Of a DNA stretch of 6,148 nt, positions 1-4,670 are shown piece by piece. The position numbers were made by a program, and so were the translations under genes. The stretch covers positions 1-6,148 of the forward strand of contig CAJTVO010000161.1 in the NCBI GenBank assembly GCA_910579485.1, in the 5' to 3' direction. The DNA is from an uncultured Oscillospiraceae bacterium (GTDB lineage Bacteria; Bacillota; Clostridia; Oscillospirales; Oscillospiraceae). The notes below the pieces were generated by a model, which was not told where the DNA came from, made no database searches, and worked only from the letters and a program-made list of their open reading frames with translations. The first letter of the stretch is position 1. Each line of letters opens with the position of its first letter.

Positions 1-239
1 TTCGCCACAGTCTGCTCCGTGTAGCCGACCGCCTTGGTCGCCAGCCGCTCCACGTCGTCCAGGGCGTCCTCCAGAAGTGCCCGAGCACTCTCGTCCTCGA
101 TCTTCTTCGTCTGCGCCTTCACCTGGGCCCCGGCCAGCCGGATGTAGTAGACCGCATAGGCCCCGGCCAGGGCGATGACGGCCAGGACGATGTTGGCGAG
201 TGCGGTGCTCGCCGCGCTGGTGATGATCTCCATGTTCAT
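1..239 (-). CDS. LLH-type phage holin (partial, C-terminus cut)
   Basis: The first 79 residues are present; the frame runs off the window. One transmembrane segment is clear at about residues 11-33 (ALANIVLAVIALAGAYAVYY), followed by a charged, helical cytoplasmic-type region (QVKAQTKKIEDESARALLEDALDDVERLATKAVGYTEQ). This single-helix plus coiled-coil-like design, with VERLATKAVGYTEQT, is typical of the LLH holin family of phages of Gram-positive hosts. Holins form membrane lesions that let the endolysin reach the wall. Start ATG 239 is chosen over ATG 233 because AAGGAGG lies 9 bases before it. It is separated from the early operon by the terminator at 263-297 and is probably the first late gene seen here. 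Confidence 0.88.
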   Translation of the reverse strand, partial: MNMEIITSAASTALANIVLAVIALAGAYAVYYIRLAGAQVKAQTKKIEDESARALLEDALDDVERLATKAVGYTEQTVA

Positions 240-248
240 GTTTTTCTG

Positions 249-255
249 CCTCCTT
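249..255 (-). promoter_or_regulatory. Holin Shine-Dalgarno site next to the terminator arm
   Basis: AAGGAGG on the minus strand, 9 bases before ATG 239. One base separates it from the downstream arm (263-257) of the extended hairpin, so folding of a read-through transcript could limit access to it. Confidence 0.88.
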
Positions 256-256
256 C

Positions 257-310
257 AAGCATAAAAAATAAGACTACAGGCGAAGCCTGTAGTCTTAGGG
301 TACTATGCTT
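257..310 (-). repeat. Outer inverted arms enclosing the terminator
   Basis: AAGCATA (310 to 304) and TATGCTT (263 to 257), read on the minus strand, are perfect 7-bp complements centred on the terminator hairpin. They would extend it past an internal loop of 6 and 5 bases. The downstream arm ends one base before the AAGGAGG ribosome site of the holin. A further ATGCTT at 335 to 330 could pair with the same upstream arm instead, giving two mutually exclusive folds. Confidence 0.6.
263..297 (-). terminator. Rho-independent terminator after mor
   Basis: On the minus strand a 12-bp perfect stem (TAAGACTACAGG with CCTGTAGTCTTA) closes a CTTCG loop, which can add one C-G pair. It is followed directly by six T residues (268 to 263). 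It lies 53 bases after the mor stop and 24 bases before the holin start. It should end early-operon transcription. No comparable hairpin with a T-run was seen elsewhere in the window. Confidence 0.92.
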
Positions 311-314
311 TTCG

Positions 315-339
315 TGAAATGTCCGCATGAAGCATTTCA
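315..339 (-). promoter_or_regulatory. Inverted repeat, candidate activator-binding site
   Basis: A perfect 7-bp inverted repeat, TGAAATG with CATTTCA, separated by 11 bases, is centred at 327 just downstream of the mor stop. Mor-family activators bind dyads upstream of promoters that lack a good -35 box. A CATAGT hexamer (coding strand, 307 to 302; four of six matches to TATAAT) lies on the holin side and no good -35 box precedes it. The repeat is directly visible; the binding role is inferred from position and family. Confidence 0.4.
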
Positions 340-350
340 GAGAATTATTT

Positions 351-668
351 CTAAGATGTGTCACTCTGTTCGCCGAACAAGTCGAGCTGCCCCTCCACGT
401 TCCCGGGGCCGCAAATGCTCCGAACCAGCCGGTCTGTTATGCTGTATTTTCTCGCTAATTCGAGGTAATTCCAGCCATTGAACTCGGCCTTGATGCGGGC
501 GTCTCGGACGGGGCGGAGGATGTTGTCCAGCTGCGGGATGTAAAGGGTGGCCCCGCCGACGATTTTCAGCATCTTGCAGAAATTTTCAATGCCGATCTCC
601 TCCGCCACTTGCTTCCATTGGTTGTCCGGCAGCATCTCAACGGTCAGCTCTTTTGAGAGATCATCCAT
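351..668 (-). CDS. mor: Mor/C-family transcription activator
   Basis: The 105-residue protein fits the Mor family. In Mu, Mor, made at the end of early transcription, activates the middle promoter by binding a dyad beside the -35 region, and its paralogue C activates late promoters. Visible traits are an N-terminal dimerisation part (residues 1-36), the conserved GGATLYIP linker strand at 38-45, and a C-terminal helix-turn-helix at about 60-86 (FNGWNYLELARKYSITDRLVRSI). ATG 668 is preceded by AGGAAAGGGG with a spacer of about 7 bases, a less regular ribosome site than those of its neighbours. The gene is visibly more AT-rich than the operon upstream (for example 431-480). It is the last gene before the terminator at 263-297. 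Only one such protein is in the window, so it may act directly on late genes; that is inference. Confidence 0.92.
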   Translation of the reverse strand: MDDLSKELTVEMLPDNQWKQVAEEIGIENFCKMLKIVGGATLYIPQLDNILRPVRDARIKAEFNGWNYLELARKYSITDRLVRSICGPGNVEGQLDLFGEQSDTS

Positions 669-686
669 GCCCGCGCCCCTTTCCTG

Positions 687-2066
687 TTACTCCTCCGGCG
701 TCTGGCACATCCTGCCCAGGATGCCGAAGATCTCGCCGACTGTGATCGGCGTCCCGTAGCGAGCTGCCCAGACGTCCGGGCTGTTGATGATACCGGCCTC
801 CACAAGCCGCGTCAGGCCCTCCCGCTGCCACTCGGGGAACTGTGCCAGGGGGTCGGGCTCCGGGGGCTCTGCGGGGCTTTGTGGCGTTTCCTGGGCCATG
901 ACCGCGCCCAGCAGCTTCACCACGCTGGCCCCGTAGCCTTTGCCCGGCACCGCCCAGCCCTTGCCCTGGGGGTTGTCGGAGGCTCCCAGCCATTCCACGA
1001 ACTCGGCGGAACCCCGGGTGACCAGGGAGAAGCGCGGGTCGACGCAAGCGTTCACCAGCGGCTCCTTGGAGGCGTATGCCTTCAGGTGCTGGATTTGGGC
1101 CCGGACGCCGGTGCGCGGGTCGGGGAACGTCGCCGCCTGTCCCTGGGTGTTCCCGTTCAGGGCCCCGATGCCCGCGAAGTTGTTCTGGCCCGGCTGGACG
1201 ATGCCGCCGAACTTGAAGAAGCCGGTCTCATGGAGACTCTGGGCCCAGGCCACATCGCCCCGGACGCCCTCGGCCCTGCCCTCCTCCAGATACATCTCCG
1301 CCAGCTCCTCAAGGGAGCAGCTGGTGATCTTCGGCTCGGCGTTCTTGCTCCGGCAGTAGAGGGCCATCTGCTGCGCCGTGGCCCGGGCCTCGCCCATGAT
1401 CGCCGTCTTGGCCTCCTCGGTGGGGGCGTCTGTGCCCGCTCCGTTGAGCTCCGCCAGCTTCGCGGCGACCTTGGCCTTGAACTGCTCCCAGTGGGGGAGG
1501 ATGTAGAGCGGGCAGTTTTTCCGGGCCCCCTGCACGATCGCGTCCGGGTGACCCATCCAGTGGTTGTGCGTGTAGAGCTGCTCCACGGTCAGGCCGTACT
1601 TCTTCAGCAGCAGCGCAGCCAGGATGACGCCGTTGGCCTCGGCCCCCAAGTCTTCCTTGCTCCCGGAGCCGTCCATGATGATCTCGATCGCGATGGTCGT
1701 CCCGTTCCCCGGGCCGCTGCCGCCGTCCCCGGCGTGCCAGCCCACCTCGGTGTCCTCCAGGTTCTGCCACGCATTGATGTCGTCCACATAGTAATGGACG
1801 CGGGCGTCGTTCATGTTGGCGTTGGGCCACGTCGCCCGGGTGTACTGCTCCGCGTCCTCCTCCACATTCTCCAGGTCGTTGGTGTTGTGGATGGTCACGC
1901 CCGCCACCTTGCCGGTGCCCCCGGAGAGCCGCTTGTCCGCTTTGAACTTCTGGCCCTTCTTGTATTTCCCGGAGTCCTTGGGCCACTTGGCCCCCCAGGG
2001 GATGATCTTCTCGTTGATGACGAGGCCGCACTCCGTCCTCGTCGCGTCAGGTGTCAGTTTTGCCAT
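687..2066 (-). CDS. Two-domain endolysin: N-acetylmuramoyl-L-alanine amidase plus glucosaminidase
   Basis: The 459-residue protein degrades peptidoglycan. Residues about 45-205 form an Amidase_2 domain, which cleaves the MurNAc to L-alanine bond with zinc: VTIHNT gives H60, THNHW gives H167 (or H169), KNCP gives C185; the AIEI motif with E128 and WHAGD at 110-114 also fit. Residues about 225-392 resemble a glucosaminidase domain: the likely catalytic acid is E280 in AQSLHETGFF, followed by QNNFAGI at 294-300. A proline-rich linker (about 392-408) leads to a short C-terminal module (EWQREGLTRLVEAGIINS) like the SLH-type or phage C-terminal repeats of Firmicutes lysins, possibly for wall binding. 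There is no signal peptide, so release needs a holin. ATG 2066 follows AGGAGGT with a 9-base spacer. The gene sits in the early operon, 18 bases before mor, not beside the holin. Confidence 0.92.
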   Translation of the reverse strand: MAKLTPDATRTECGLVINEKIIPWGAKWPKDSGKYKKGQKFKADKRLSGGTGKVAGVTIHNTNDLENVEEDAEQYTRATWPNANMNDARVHYYVDDINAWQNLEDTEVGWHAGDGGSGPGNGTTIAIEIIMDGSGSKEDLGAEANGVILAALLLKKYGLTVEQLYTHNHWMGHPDAIVQGARKNCPLYILPHWEQFKAKVAAKLAELNGAGTDAPTEEAKTAIMGEARATAQQMALYCRSKNAEPKITSCSLEELAEMYLEEGRAEGVRGDVAWAQSLHETGFFKFGGIVQPGQNNFAGIGALNGNTQGQAATFPDPRTGVRAQIQHLKAYASKEPLVNACVDPRFSLVTRGSAEFVEWLGASDNPQGKGWAVPGKGYGASVVKLLGAVMAQETPQSPAEPPEPDPLAQFPEWQREGLTRLVEAGIINSPDVWAARYGTPITVGEIFGILGRMCQTPEE

Positions 2067-2075
2067 GGTGGTTTT

Positions 2076-2082
2076 ACCTCCT
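2076..2082 (-). promoter_or_regulatory. Endolysin Shine-Dalgarno site overlapping upstream stop codon
   Basis: AGGAGGT on the minus strand, 9 bases before ATG 2066. Its first two bases (AG) are also the last two of the TAG stop of the preceding gene, so ribosomes finishing that gene release on the endolysin ribosome site. Confidence 0.85.
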
Positions 2083-2464
2083 ATAAGTTGGTGATGGGGA
2101 GAATGACCTCGTCAATGAGCTCCCCGTAGGTGTACTTCGTGCGGCCCTCGCTCTCAAGTTTTCTGAGAAAGACGTTGTACTCAACCGCGAGCTTGAGCAG
2201 CTTGAGGACGCCGACCTCCTCCGGCGAGACCTCCTTCATGTCCGGCCCCACCATGAAGCCGATCGCCTTAATGAGCGAGAGCTCCGCCCGGATGGGCTCG
2301 GAGGTGTAGAACGCTTCAAACGCCTCGAACGCTTCCCGGGCGAACTTCTTTCGATTGAGCCGGGGTTTGTTGGGCGGGAGGACTCCGTCCGCTTGGAGTT
2401 GCTTTTTAATGGCCGCTCTCTCGGCCTTCTCGCGCTGCGTGAGCCGCTTCTGTTTCTTTGCCAT
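2081..2464 (-). CDS. Unrecognised 127-residue protein with EAF repeat
   Basis: No family is recognised. The N-terminus is strongly basic and helical (MAKKQKRLTQREKAERAAIKK), then LPPNKPRLNRKKFAR, a triple EAF repeat at residues 44-52, and a helical C-terminal part (SLIKAIGFMVGPDM; EEVGVLKLLKLAVEYNVFLRK; YTYGELIDEVILPITNL). No transmembrane segment is evident. ATG 2464 is chosen because GGGGG lies 7 bases before it and it starts 11 bases after the previous stop; the open frame further upstream to 2872 only mirrors the preceding genes. Its TAG stop overlaps the Shine-Dalgarno sequence of the endolysin gene, so translation of the two may be linked. The basic N-terminus could bind nucleic acid, but there is no direct evidence. 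Confidence 0.8.
   Translation of the reverse strand: MAKKQKRLTQREKAERAAIKKQLQADGVLPPNKPRLNRKKFAREAFEAFEAFYTSEPIRAELSLIKAIGFMVGPDMKEVSPEEVGVLKLLKLAVEYNVFLRKLESEGRTKYTYGELIDEVILPITNL
2309..2335 (-). repeat. Three tandem 9-bp units inside a gene
   Basis: Three adjacent 9-bp units read on the coding strand GAAGCGTTC, GAGGCGTTT, GAAGCGTTC, encoding EAF three times at residues 44-52 of the 127-residue protein. Units one and three are identical and the middle one differs at two third-codon positions. Because the unit is a multiple of three, gain or loss of a unit would keep the frame. Confidence 0.85.
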
Positions 2465-2475
2465 ATTCCAGCCCC

Positions 2476-2655
2476 CTAACGCTTCGGCGGGCCCTGTGCG
2501 GCCCCGTAGCCCGCGACGTGGAGCTGCTCCGGCGTGTCCTCGGTGATGGACACCACACGCACGTCGCCCAGAGGCTCCAGTCTCATAGCGATGTCCTCCT
2601 TGACGCCGATCGCCTGACCGGGCGGAGCTCCCACCTGGAGGGTGATGGTCAGCAT
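2476..2655 (-). CDS. Unrecognised 59-residue protein
   Basis: No family is recognised. The sequence begins MLTITLQVGAPPGQ, continues with DIAMRLEPLGDVRVVSITED and ends in a polar tail GAAQGPPKR. Alternating hydrophobic residues at 1-8 and 30-37 suggest beta strands around one helix, as in a small alpha/beta fold. ATG 2655 is preferred over a GTG 14 codons upstream because AGGAGG stands 8 bases before the ATG, whereas nothing like a ribosome site precedes the GTG. The start overlaps the preceding gene by 7 bases and the stop is 11 bases from the next ATG. Short length makes it less certain than its neighbours, but the ribosome site and the tight packing support it. Confidence 0.7.
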   Translation of the reverse strand: MLTITLQVGAPPGQAIGVKEDIAMRLEPLGDVRVVSITEDTPEQLHVAGYGAAQGPPKR

Positions 2656-2831
2656 GACCGCCGCCTCCTCTCCGAGGGCTTGCCCTGCAATCCGCACCGA
2701 CTCGGGTCATTCTGACAGGCCCCGCGACACTTCCGGGCCTTGCGACGCCAGCAGTCAGCGCAGCATCGCCGCTCACGAACCTTGTCGCAGTAGAAGCGGG
2801 CGCAGTACCGGCCCTTATATACTCCGGCCAT
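2649..2831 (-). CDS. Cysteine-rich basic mini-protein (putative metal binding)
   Basis: This 60-residue protein has nine cysteines (residues 10, 15, 23, 24, 27, 35, 39, 46 and 60) and many arginines and lysines. The pattern C-x4-C-x7-CC-x2-C-x7-C-x3-C-x6-C, with the motif CRGACQNDPSRCG, recalls small cysteine-rich proteins of clostridial phages that are annotated as hypothetical. Clustering of cysteines in a cytoplasmic phage protein suggests zinc or another metal, and the basic charge would allow nucleic acid contact; both are inference. There is no signal peptide. The ATG at 2831 is preceded by AGGGGG with a 5-base spacer. Its TGA overlaps the next start in the arrangement ATGCTGA, a 7-base overlap. 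Confidence 0.78.
   Translation of the reverse strand: MAGVYKGRYCARFYCDKVRERRCCADCWRRKARKCRGACQNDPSRCGLQGKPSERRRRSC
2664..2669 (-). promoter_or_regulatory. Shine-Dalgarno site fixing the start of the 59-residue protein
   Basis: AGGAGG on the minus strand, 8 bases before ATG 2655, inside the end of the cysteine-rich gene. The alternative GTG at 2697 has no such site. Confidence 0.83.
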
Positions 2832-2843
2832 GTGAGCCCCCTC

Positions 2844-3080
2844 TCAGCCGTGGGTGGCGTTGAAGTTTTCAATCGCCCACCTGTTGCCTGTGGCGTACAC
2901 GGCCCTCCGGGTGCGCTCGGCGGGCCCCTCCCGCCTTCGGGGGATGGAGGCCAGGGCCTCCATCATCCCACAGTCCGGACAAATGTCCGTGGCGTTGTCC
3001 GCCCGGGAGAGGGCGGGCCGCTCCGTGTACCTCCTGCCGCAGATCGGGCACACGCGCCCGGCCTGTTCGCTGTTACTCAC
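2844..3080 (-). CDS. Zinc-ribbon mini-protein, GTG start
   Basis: The 78-residue protein has two CxxC knuckles, CPIC (11-14) and CPDC (34-37), separated by a loop with PALSRADNATD, followed by a basic tail (PRRREGPAERTRR) and WAIENFNATHG. Four cysteines at this spacing are typical of a structural zinc site, and the loop resembles small zinc-ribbon proteins I have seen in clostridial phages; function unknown. The start is GTG at 3080, since AAGGAGG lies 8 bases upstream and no ATG is available at that place. The frame remains open upstream to 3437, but that part overlaps the preceding gene and is a shadow. The start overlaps the previous gene by 8 bases and the stop is 12 bases before the next ATG. 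A nucleic-acid-binding or adaptor role is possible but unproven. Confidence 0.83.
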   Translation of the reverse strand: MSNSEQAGRVCPICGRRYTERPALSRADNATDICPDCGMMEALASIPRRREGPAERTRRAVYATGNRWAIENFNATHG

Positions 3081-3450
3081 TGTTGCTGCCTCCTTCCGTC
3101 TGCCCTGGTTTGCCGTCGGCCCCCAGGGGGCCGAGGCCCAGCTTCTTGCGGTAGATGTTCGCTGCCCGGATGACCTGGGCAAAGGCCGCGTCGCTCGCCA
3201 CGCTTGAGGTGATGTTCTTCCGGGCCTTCTCGGAACCGTTGTGCCCGGTCGCCCCGGGGATAGCCGCCAGCGCGACCGGGTTGAGCTCCGTAAGGCGGCG
3301 GGCGACGGACTCCGGGAGCTTCTGGTAATAGATGCGGAGGAACACAAGCCCGGTCTCGGCACAGACCTCCACATCGCTCCGGGCGGTGCGCTGCATCTCA
3401 ATGATGCCGCCCAGCGCAGCCAGGATGTCCTGGTCACTCGCCGCCCTCAT
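3073..3450 (-). CDS. Unrecognised 125-residue early protein
   Basis: I do not recognise a family. The protein is predicted soluble and mostly helical: residues 6-28 (DQDILAALGGIIEMQRTAR onward), a hydrophobic segment TGLVFLRIYYQKLPESVARR, a loop with ALAAIPGATGHNGSEKARKN, then a helical AFAQVIRAANIYRKKLGLGP and a polar Gly-rich tail. There is no transmembrane helix and only one cysteine. The frame stays open upstream to 3534, but ATG 3450 is chosen because AAGGAGG sits 7 bases before it and because it forms an ATGA overlap with the gemA stop. Its own stop lies inside the next gene, overlapping the GTG start by 8 bases. Placement between gemA and the zinc-ribbon gene suggests an early accessory function, not a structural one. 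Confidence 0.82.
   Translation of the reverse strand: MRAASDQDILAALGGIIEMQRTARSDVEVCAETGLVFLRIYYQKLPESVARRLTELNPVALAAIPGATGHNGSEKARKNITSSVASDAAFAQVIRAANIYRKKLGLGPLGADGKPGQTEGGSNSE
3089..3095 (-). promoter_or_regulatory. Shine-Dalgarno site fixing the GTG start of the zinc-ribbon gene
   Basis: AAGGAGG on the minus strand, 8 bases before GTG 3080. It lies within the end of the preceding gene and is the reason for choosing a GTG start there. Confidence 0.88.
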
Positions 3451-3896
3451 CCCTCCCCCTCCTTCCGCTCCTGCCGCTTCAGGATCGCCTTGAGCCCCTC
3501 GATCACCTTCTCGCACTGGGCCACGTTCAGCCATTCCAGCCGGTCGACGCCGGTCATGCGCTTTACGAAGCCATGGATGCGCTGGGGGTTGTCGTTCCAG
3601 CCCAGCGACTCGGTCAGGGCGTAGATTTTGCGCCGCTGCTGGATGGTGCGGGCGTCGCCGCCCTCGTCGGTGCGCTTGGGGCGGGTGCTGCGGCTGACCC
3701 CGTCCTTCATATTCTGGAGGACGCGGGCCACCTCGTTGATCTGACCCTGGGTCAATGCTTTTATGGACTCCTTCCCGGTCTCGCGGTAAACGACCGCATG
3801 GAGGTCTTCATCCGTCATGTGCAGCTCTGGCGACTTGGCGATCGCCCAGAGGGTGCGGATGGAGGGCTGCTTGCGCCCTGTTCGTGCTGCTGCCAT
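3447..3896 (-). CDS. gemA: GemA-family phage regulatory protein (DUF1018)
   Basis: The 149-residue protein fits the GemA/DUF1018 family found in Mu-like phages. In Mu, GemA modulates host gene expression and DNA topology; the molecular mechanism is poorly defined, so the role here is by family only. Two similar halves can be seen: residues 31-61 (DLHAVVYRETGKESIKALT onward) and 106-136 (RIHGFVKRMTGVDRLEWLN onward), each preceded by a short helix (RTLWAIAK; RRKIYALTESLGW), with a basic linker (RSTRPKR) between them. The tail is charged (KRQERKEGEG). The ATG at 3896 follows AAAGGAGG with an 8-base spacer, 17 bases after the gam stop. Its TGA overlaps the next gene's ATG by four bases (ATGA), a sign of translational coupling. 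Confidence 0.92.
   Translation of the reverse strand: MAAARTGRKQPSIRTLWAIAKSPELHMTDEDLHAVVYRETGKESIKALTQGQINEVARVLQNMKDGVSRSTRPKRTDEGGDARTIQQRRKIYALTESLGWNDNPQRIHGFVKRMTGVDRLEWLNVAQCEKVIEGLKAILKRQERKEGEG
3458..3464 (-). promoter_or_regulatory. Shine-Dalgarno site fixing the start of the 125-residue protein
   Basis: AAGGAGG on the minus strand, 7 bases before ATG 3450 and inside the end of gemA. It rules in the internal ATG over the longer open frame. Confidence 0.88.
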
Positions 3897-3913
3897 TCCT
3901 CGGGCCTCCTTTC

Positions 3914-4435
3914 TCAGCCGCCCGCCTTGATCTGCTCCAGCTTGGCGATGTTCACCTCATAGCCGAAGACGTCGCTCTGCTTCCAGGTGGCCCCGACCGC
4001 GTTGACCGTGTCTTCGCCGTACTTCTTCAGGGCGTCCTTGCTGATCTTCTCCTCCACCACGATGCAGTCGTGCATCTGGCGCGACTTCAGGCGGCGGATG
4101 ATCTCCTCCAGCTTCTCCTTCGCCCGGGGGAGGGAAATGGAGGTGGAGAGCCGGAAGCCCACCTCGCCGAAGGTCAGGGTCATGGTCTTCGCCTTCCCCA
4201 TCTCGTCCCGGTGCTCGGTGACGAATGCCTTGATCTCCCGCTCCAGCCGGGCCTGGGCGTCCTTGATGGGCTTGCTCTGCTCCTCGGCCACCTTCTGGGC
4301 CCCGATAATCTGCTTCTGCATATCGCTCTCGATGTCGCCCAGCGCGATCTGGGCCTCCGCGATCTGACGGAGGGCGTCGTTCACGTCCTCCCAGGATTTG
4401 AGGGTCGGCTCCTCAATGACTCGCTTTCTTGCCAT
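3914..4435 (-). CDS. gam: Host-nuclease inhibitor Gam (Mu Gam family)
   Basis: The 173-residue protein matches the Mu Gam family, a DNA-end-binding protein related in fold to Ku that shields linear phage DNA from host exonucleases. Visible traits are the N-terminal WEDVNDALRQIAEAQ segment, a long helical coiled-coil stretch at about residues 18-80 rich in E, K, Q and A, the strand pair around TMTLTFGEVGFRLSTSISLP (84-103), and the C-terminal DALKKYGEDTVNAVGATWKQ region with VGYEV-like FGYEVNIAKLEQI near the end. Length equals Mu Gam (about 174 residues). The ATG at 4435 follows AAAGGAG with a 7-base spacer. Position after MuB and before GemA matches Mu. It probably acts in the cytoplasm on infecting or excised DNA ends during the early phase. 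Confidence 0.93.
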   Translation of the reverse strand: MARKRVIEEPTLKSWEDVNDALRQIAEAQIALGDIESDMQKQIIGAQKVAEEQSKPIKDAQARLEREIKAFVTEHRDEMGKAKTMTLTFGEVGFRLSTSISLPRAKEKLEEIIRRLKSRQMHDCIVVEEKISKDALKKYGEDTVNAVGATWKQSDVFGYEVNIAKLEQIKAGG

Positions 4436-4475
4436 GTCTAAGCTCCTTTCGGTTATATGCCCGCGCCGGTCGGCG

Positions 4476-4652
4476 TCAGGGGTACAAAATATACTGCTCC
4501 GTGAAGATCATGTAGAGCCCCAGGGGGAGGAGCAGCACTGCGGCGGTGGCGTCCTGGTCAATGGGGGTCGCCCCGGTCGCGGCCAGAAGTAGGATGAGCC
4601 AGGAGAGAACCACCAGGGCCGCGCCCATGTGCCGCTGCTTTCTCATTTTCAT
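4476..4652 (-). CDS. Small two-helix membrane protein between muB and gam
   Basis: This 58-residue reading frame fills the gap between MuB and Gam. It has a basic start (MKMRKQRHMG), a hydrophobic segment at about residues 9-27 (ALVVLSWLILLLAATGA), a short acidic loop (TPIDQDA) and a second hydrophobic stretch at about 36-51 (TAAVLLLPLGLYMIF), ending in TEQYILYP. A two-helix hairpin in the membrane with the basic end inside is predicted. The first ATG (4652) follows AGGGGG with an 8-base spacer; a second ATG two codons on is also possible. The strong hydrophobicity and filling of an otherwise empty gap support a real gene. I do not recognise a named family. It occupies the place of kil in Mu, directly after B, but sequence similarity to Kil is not claimed. 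Forty bases separate its stop from gam, the widest gap inside the operon. Confidence 0.82.
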   Translation of the reverse strand: MKMRKQRHMGAALVVLSWLILLLAATGATPIDQDATAAVLLLPLGLYMIFTEQYILYP

Positions 4653-4670
4653 TGTCCCGGCCCCCTGTTG

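Noticed and set aside
1309..2031. Minus-strand 240-codon frame inside the endolysin gene
   Set aside because: Alternative frame rich in R, G, H and P with no motifs; a composition shadow of the endolysin.
879..2129. Long plus-strand open frame of 416 codons opposite the endolysin
   Set aside because: It mirrors the endolysin reading frame, is rich in G, L, V, H and R as expected from GC-rich antisense DNA, has no recognisable domain, and the opposite strand carries clear amidase motifs.
2465..2872. N-terminal extension of the 127-residue protein
   Set aside because: The frame is open, but it runs across three better-supported genes and a ribosome site stands before the internal ATG at 2464.
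3081..3437. N-terminal extension of the zinc-ribbon protein
   Set aside because: It overlaps the 125-residue protein gene; AAGGAGG before GTG 3080 marks the true start.
3451..3534. N-terminal extension of the 125-residue protein
   Set aside because: It lies inside gemA, is Gly/Ala/Glu-rich without structure, and the internal ATG has the ribosome site and ATGA overlap.
3755..4441. Plus-strand open frame of 228 codons opposite gam
   Set aside because: Leucine- and glycine-rich antisense shadow of gam and gemA, with no domain.
4455..4480. Small hairpin CGCC-GACC-GGCG between the membrane protein gene and gam
   Set aside because: Only four base pairs and no T-run follow it, so it is not a terminator; expected by chance in GC-rich DNA.
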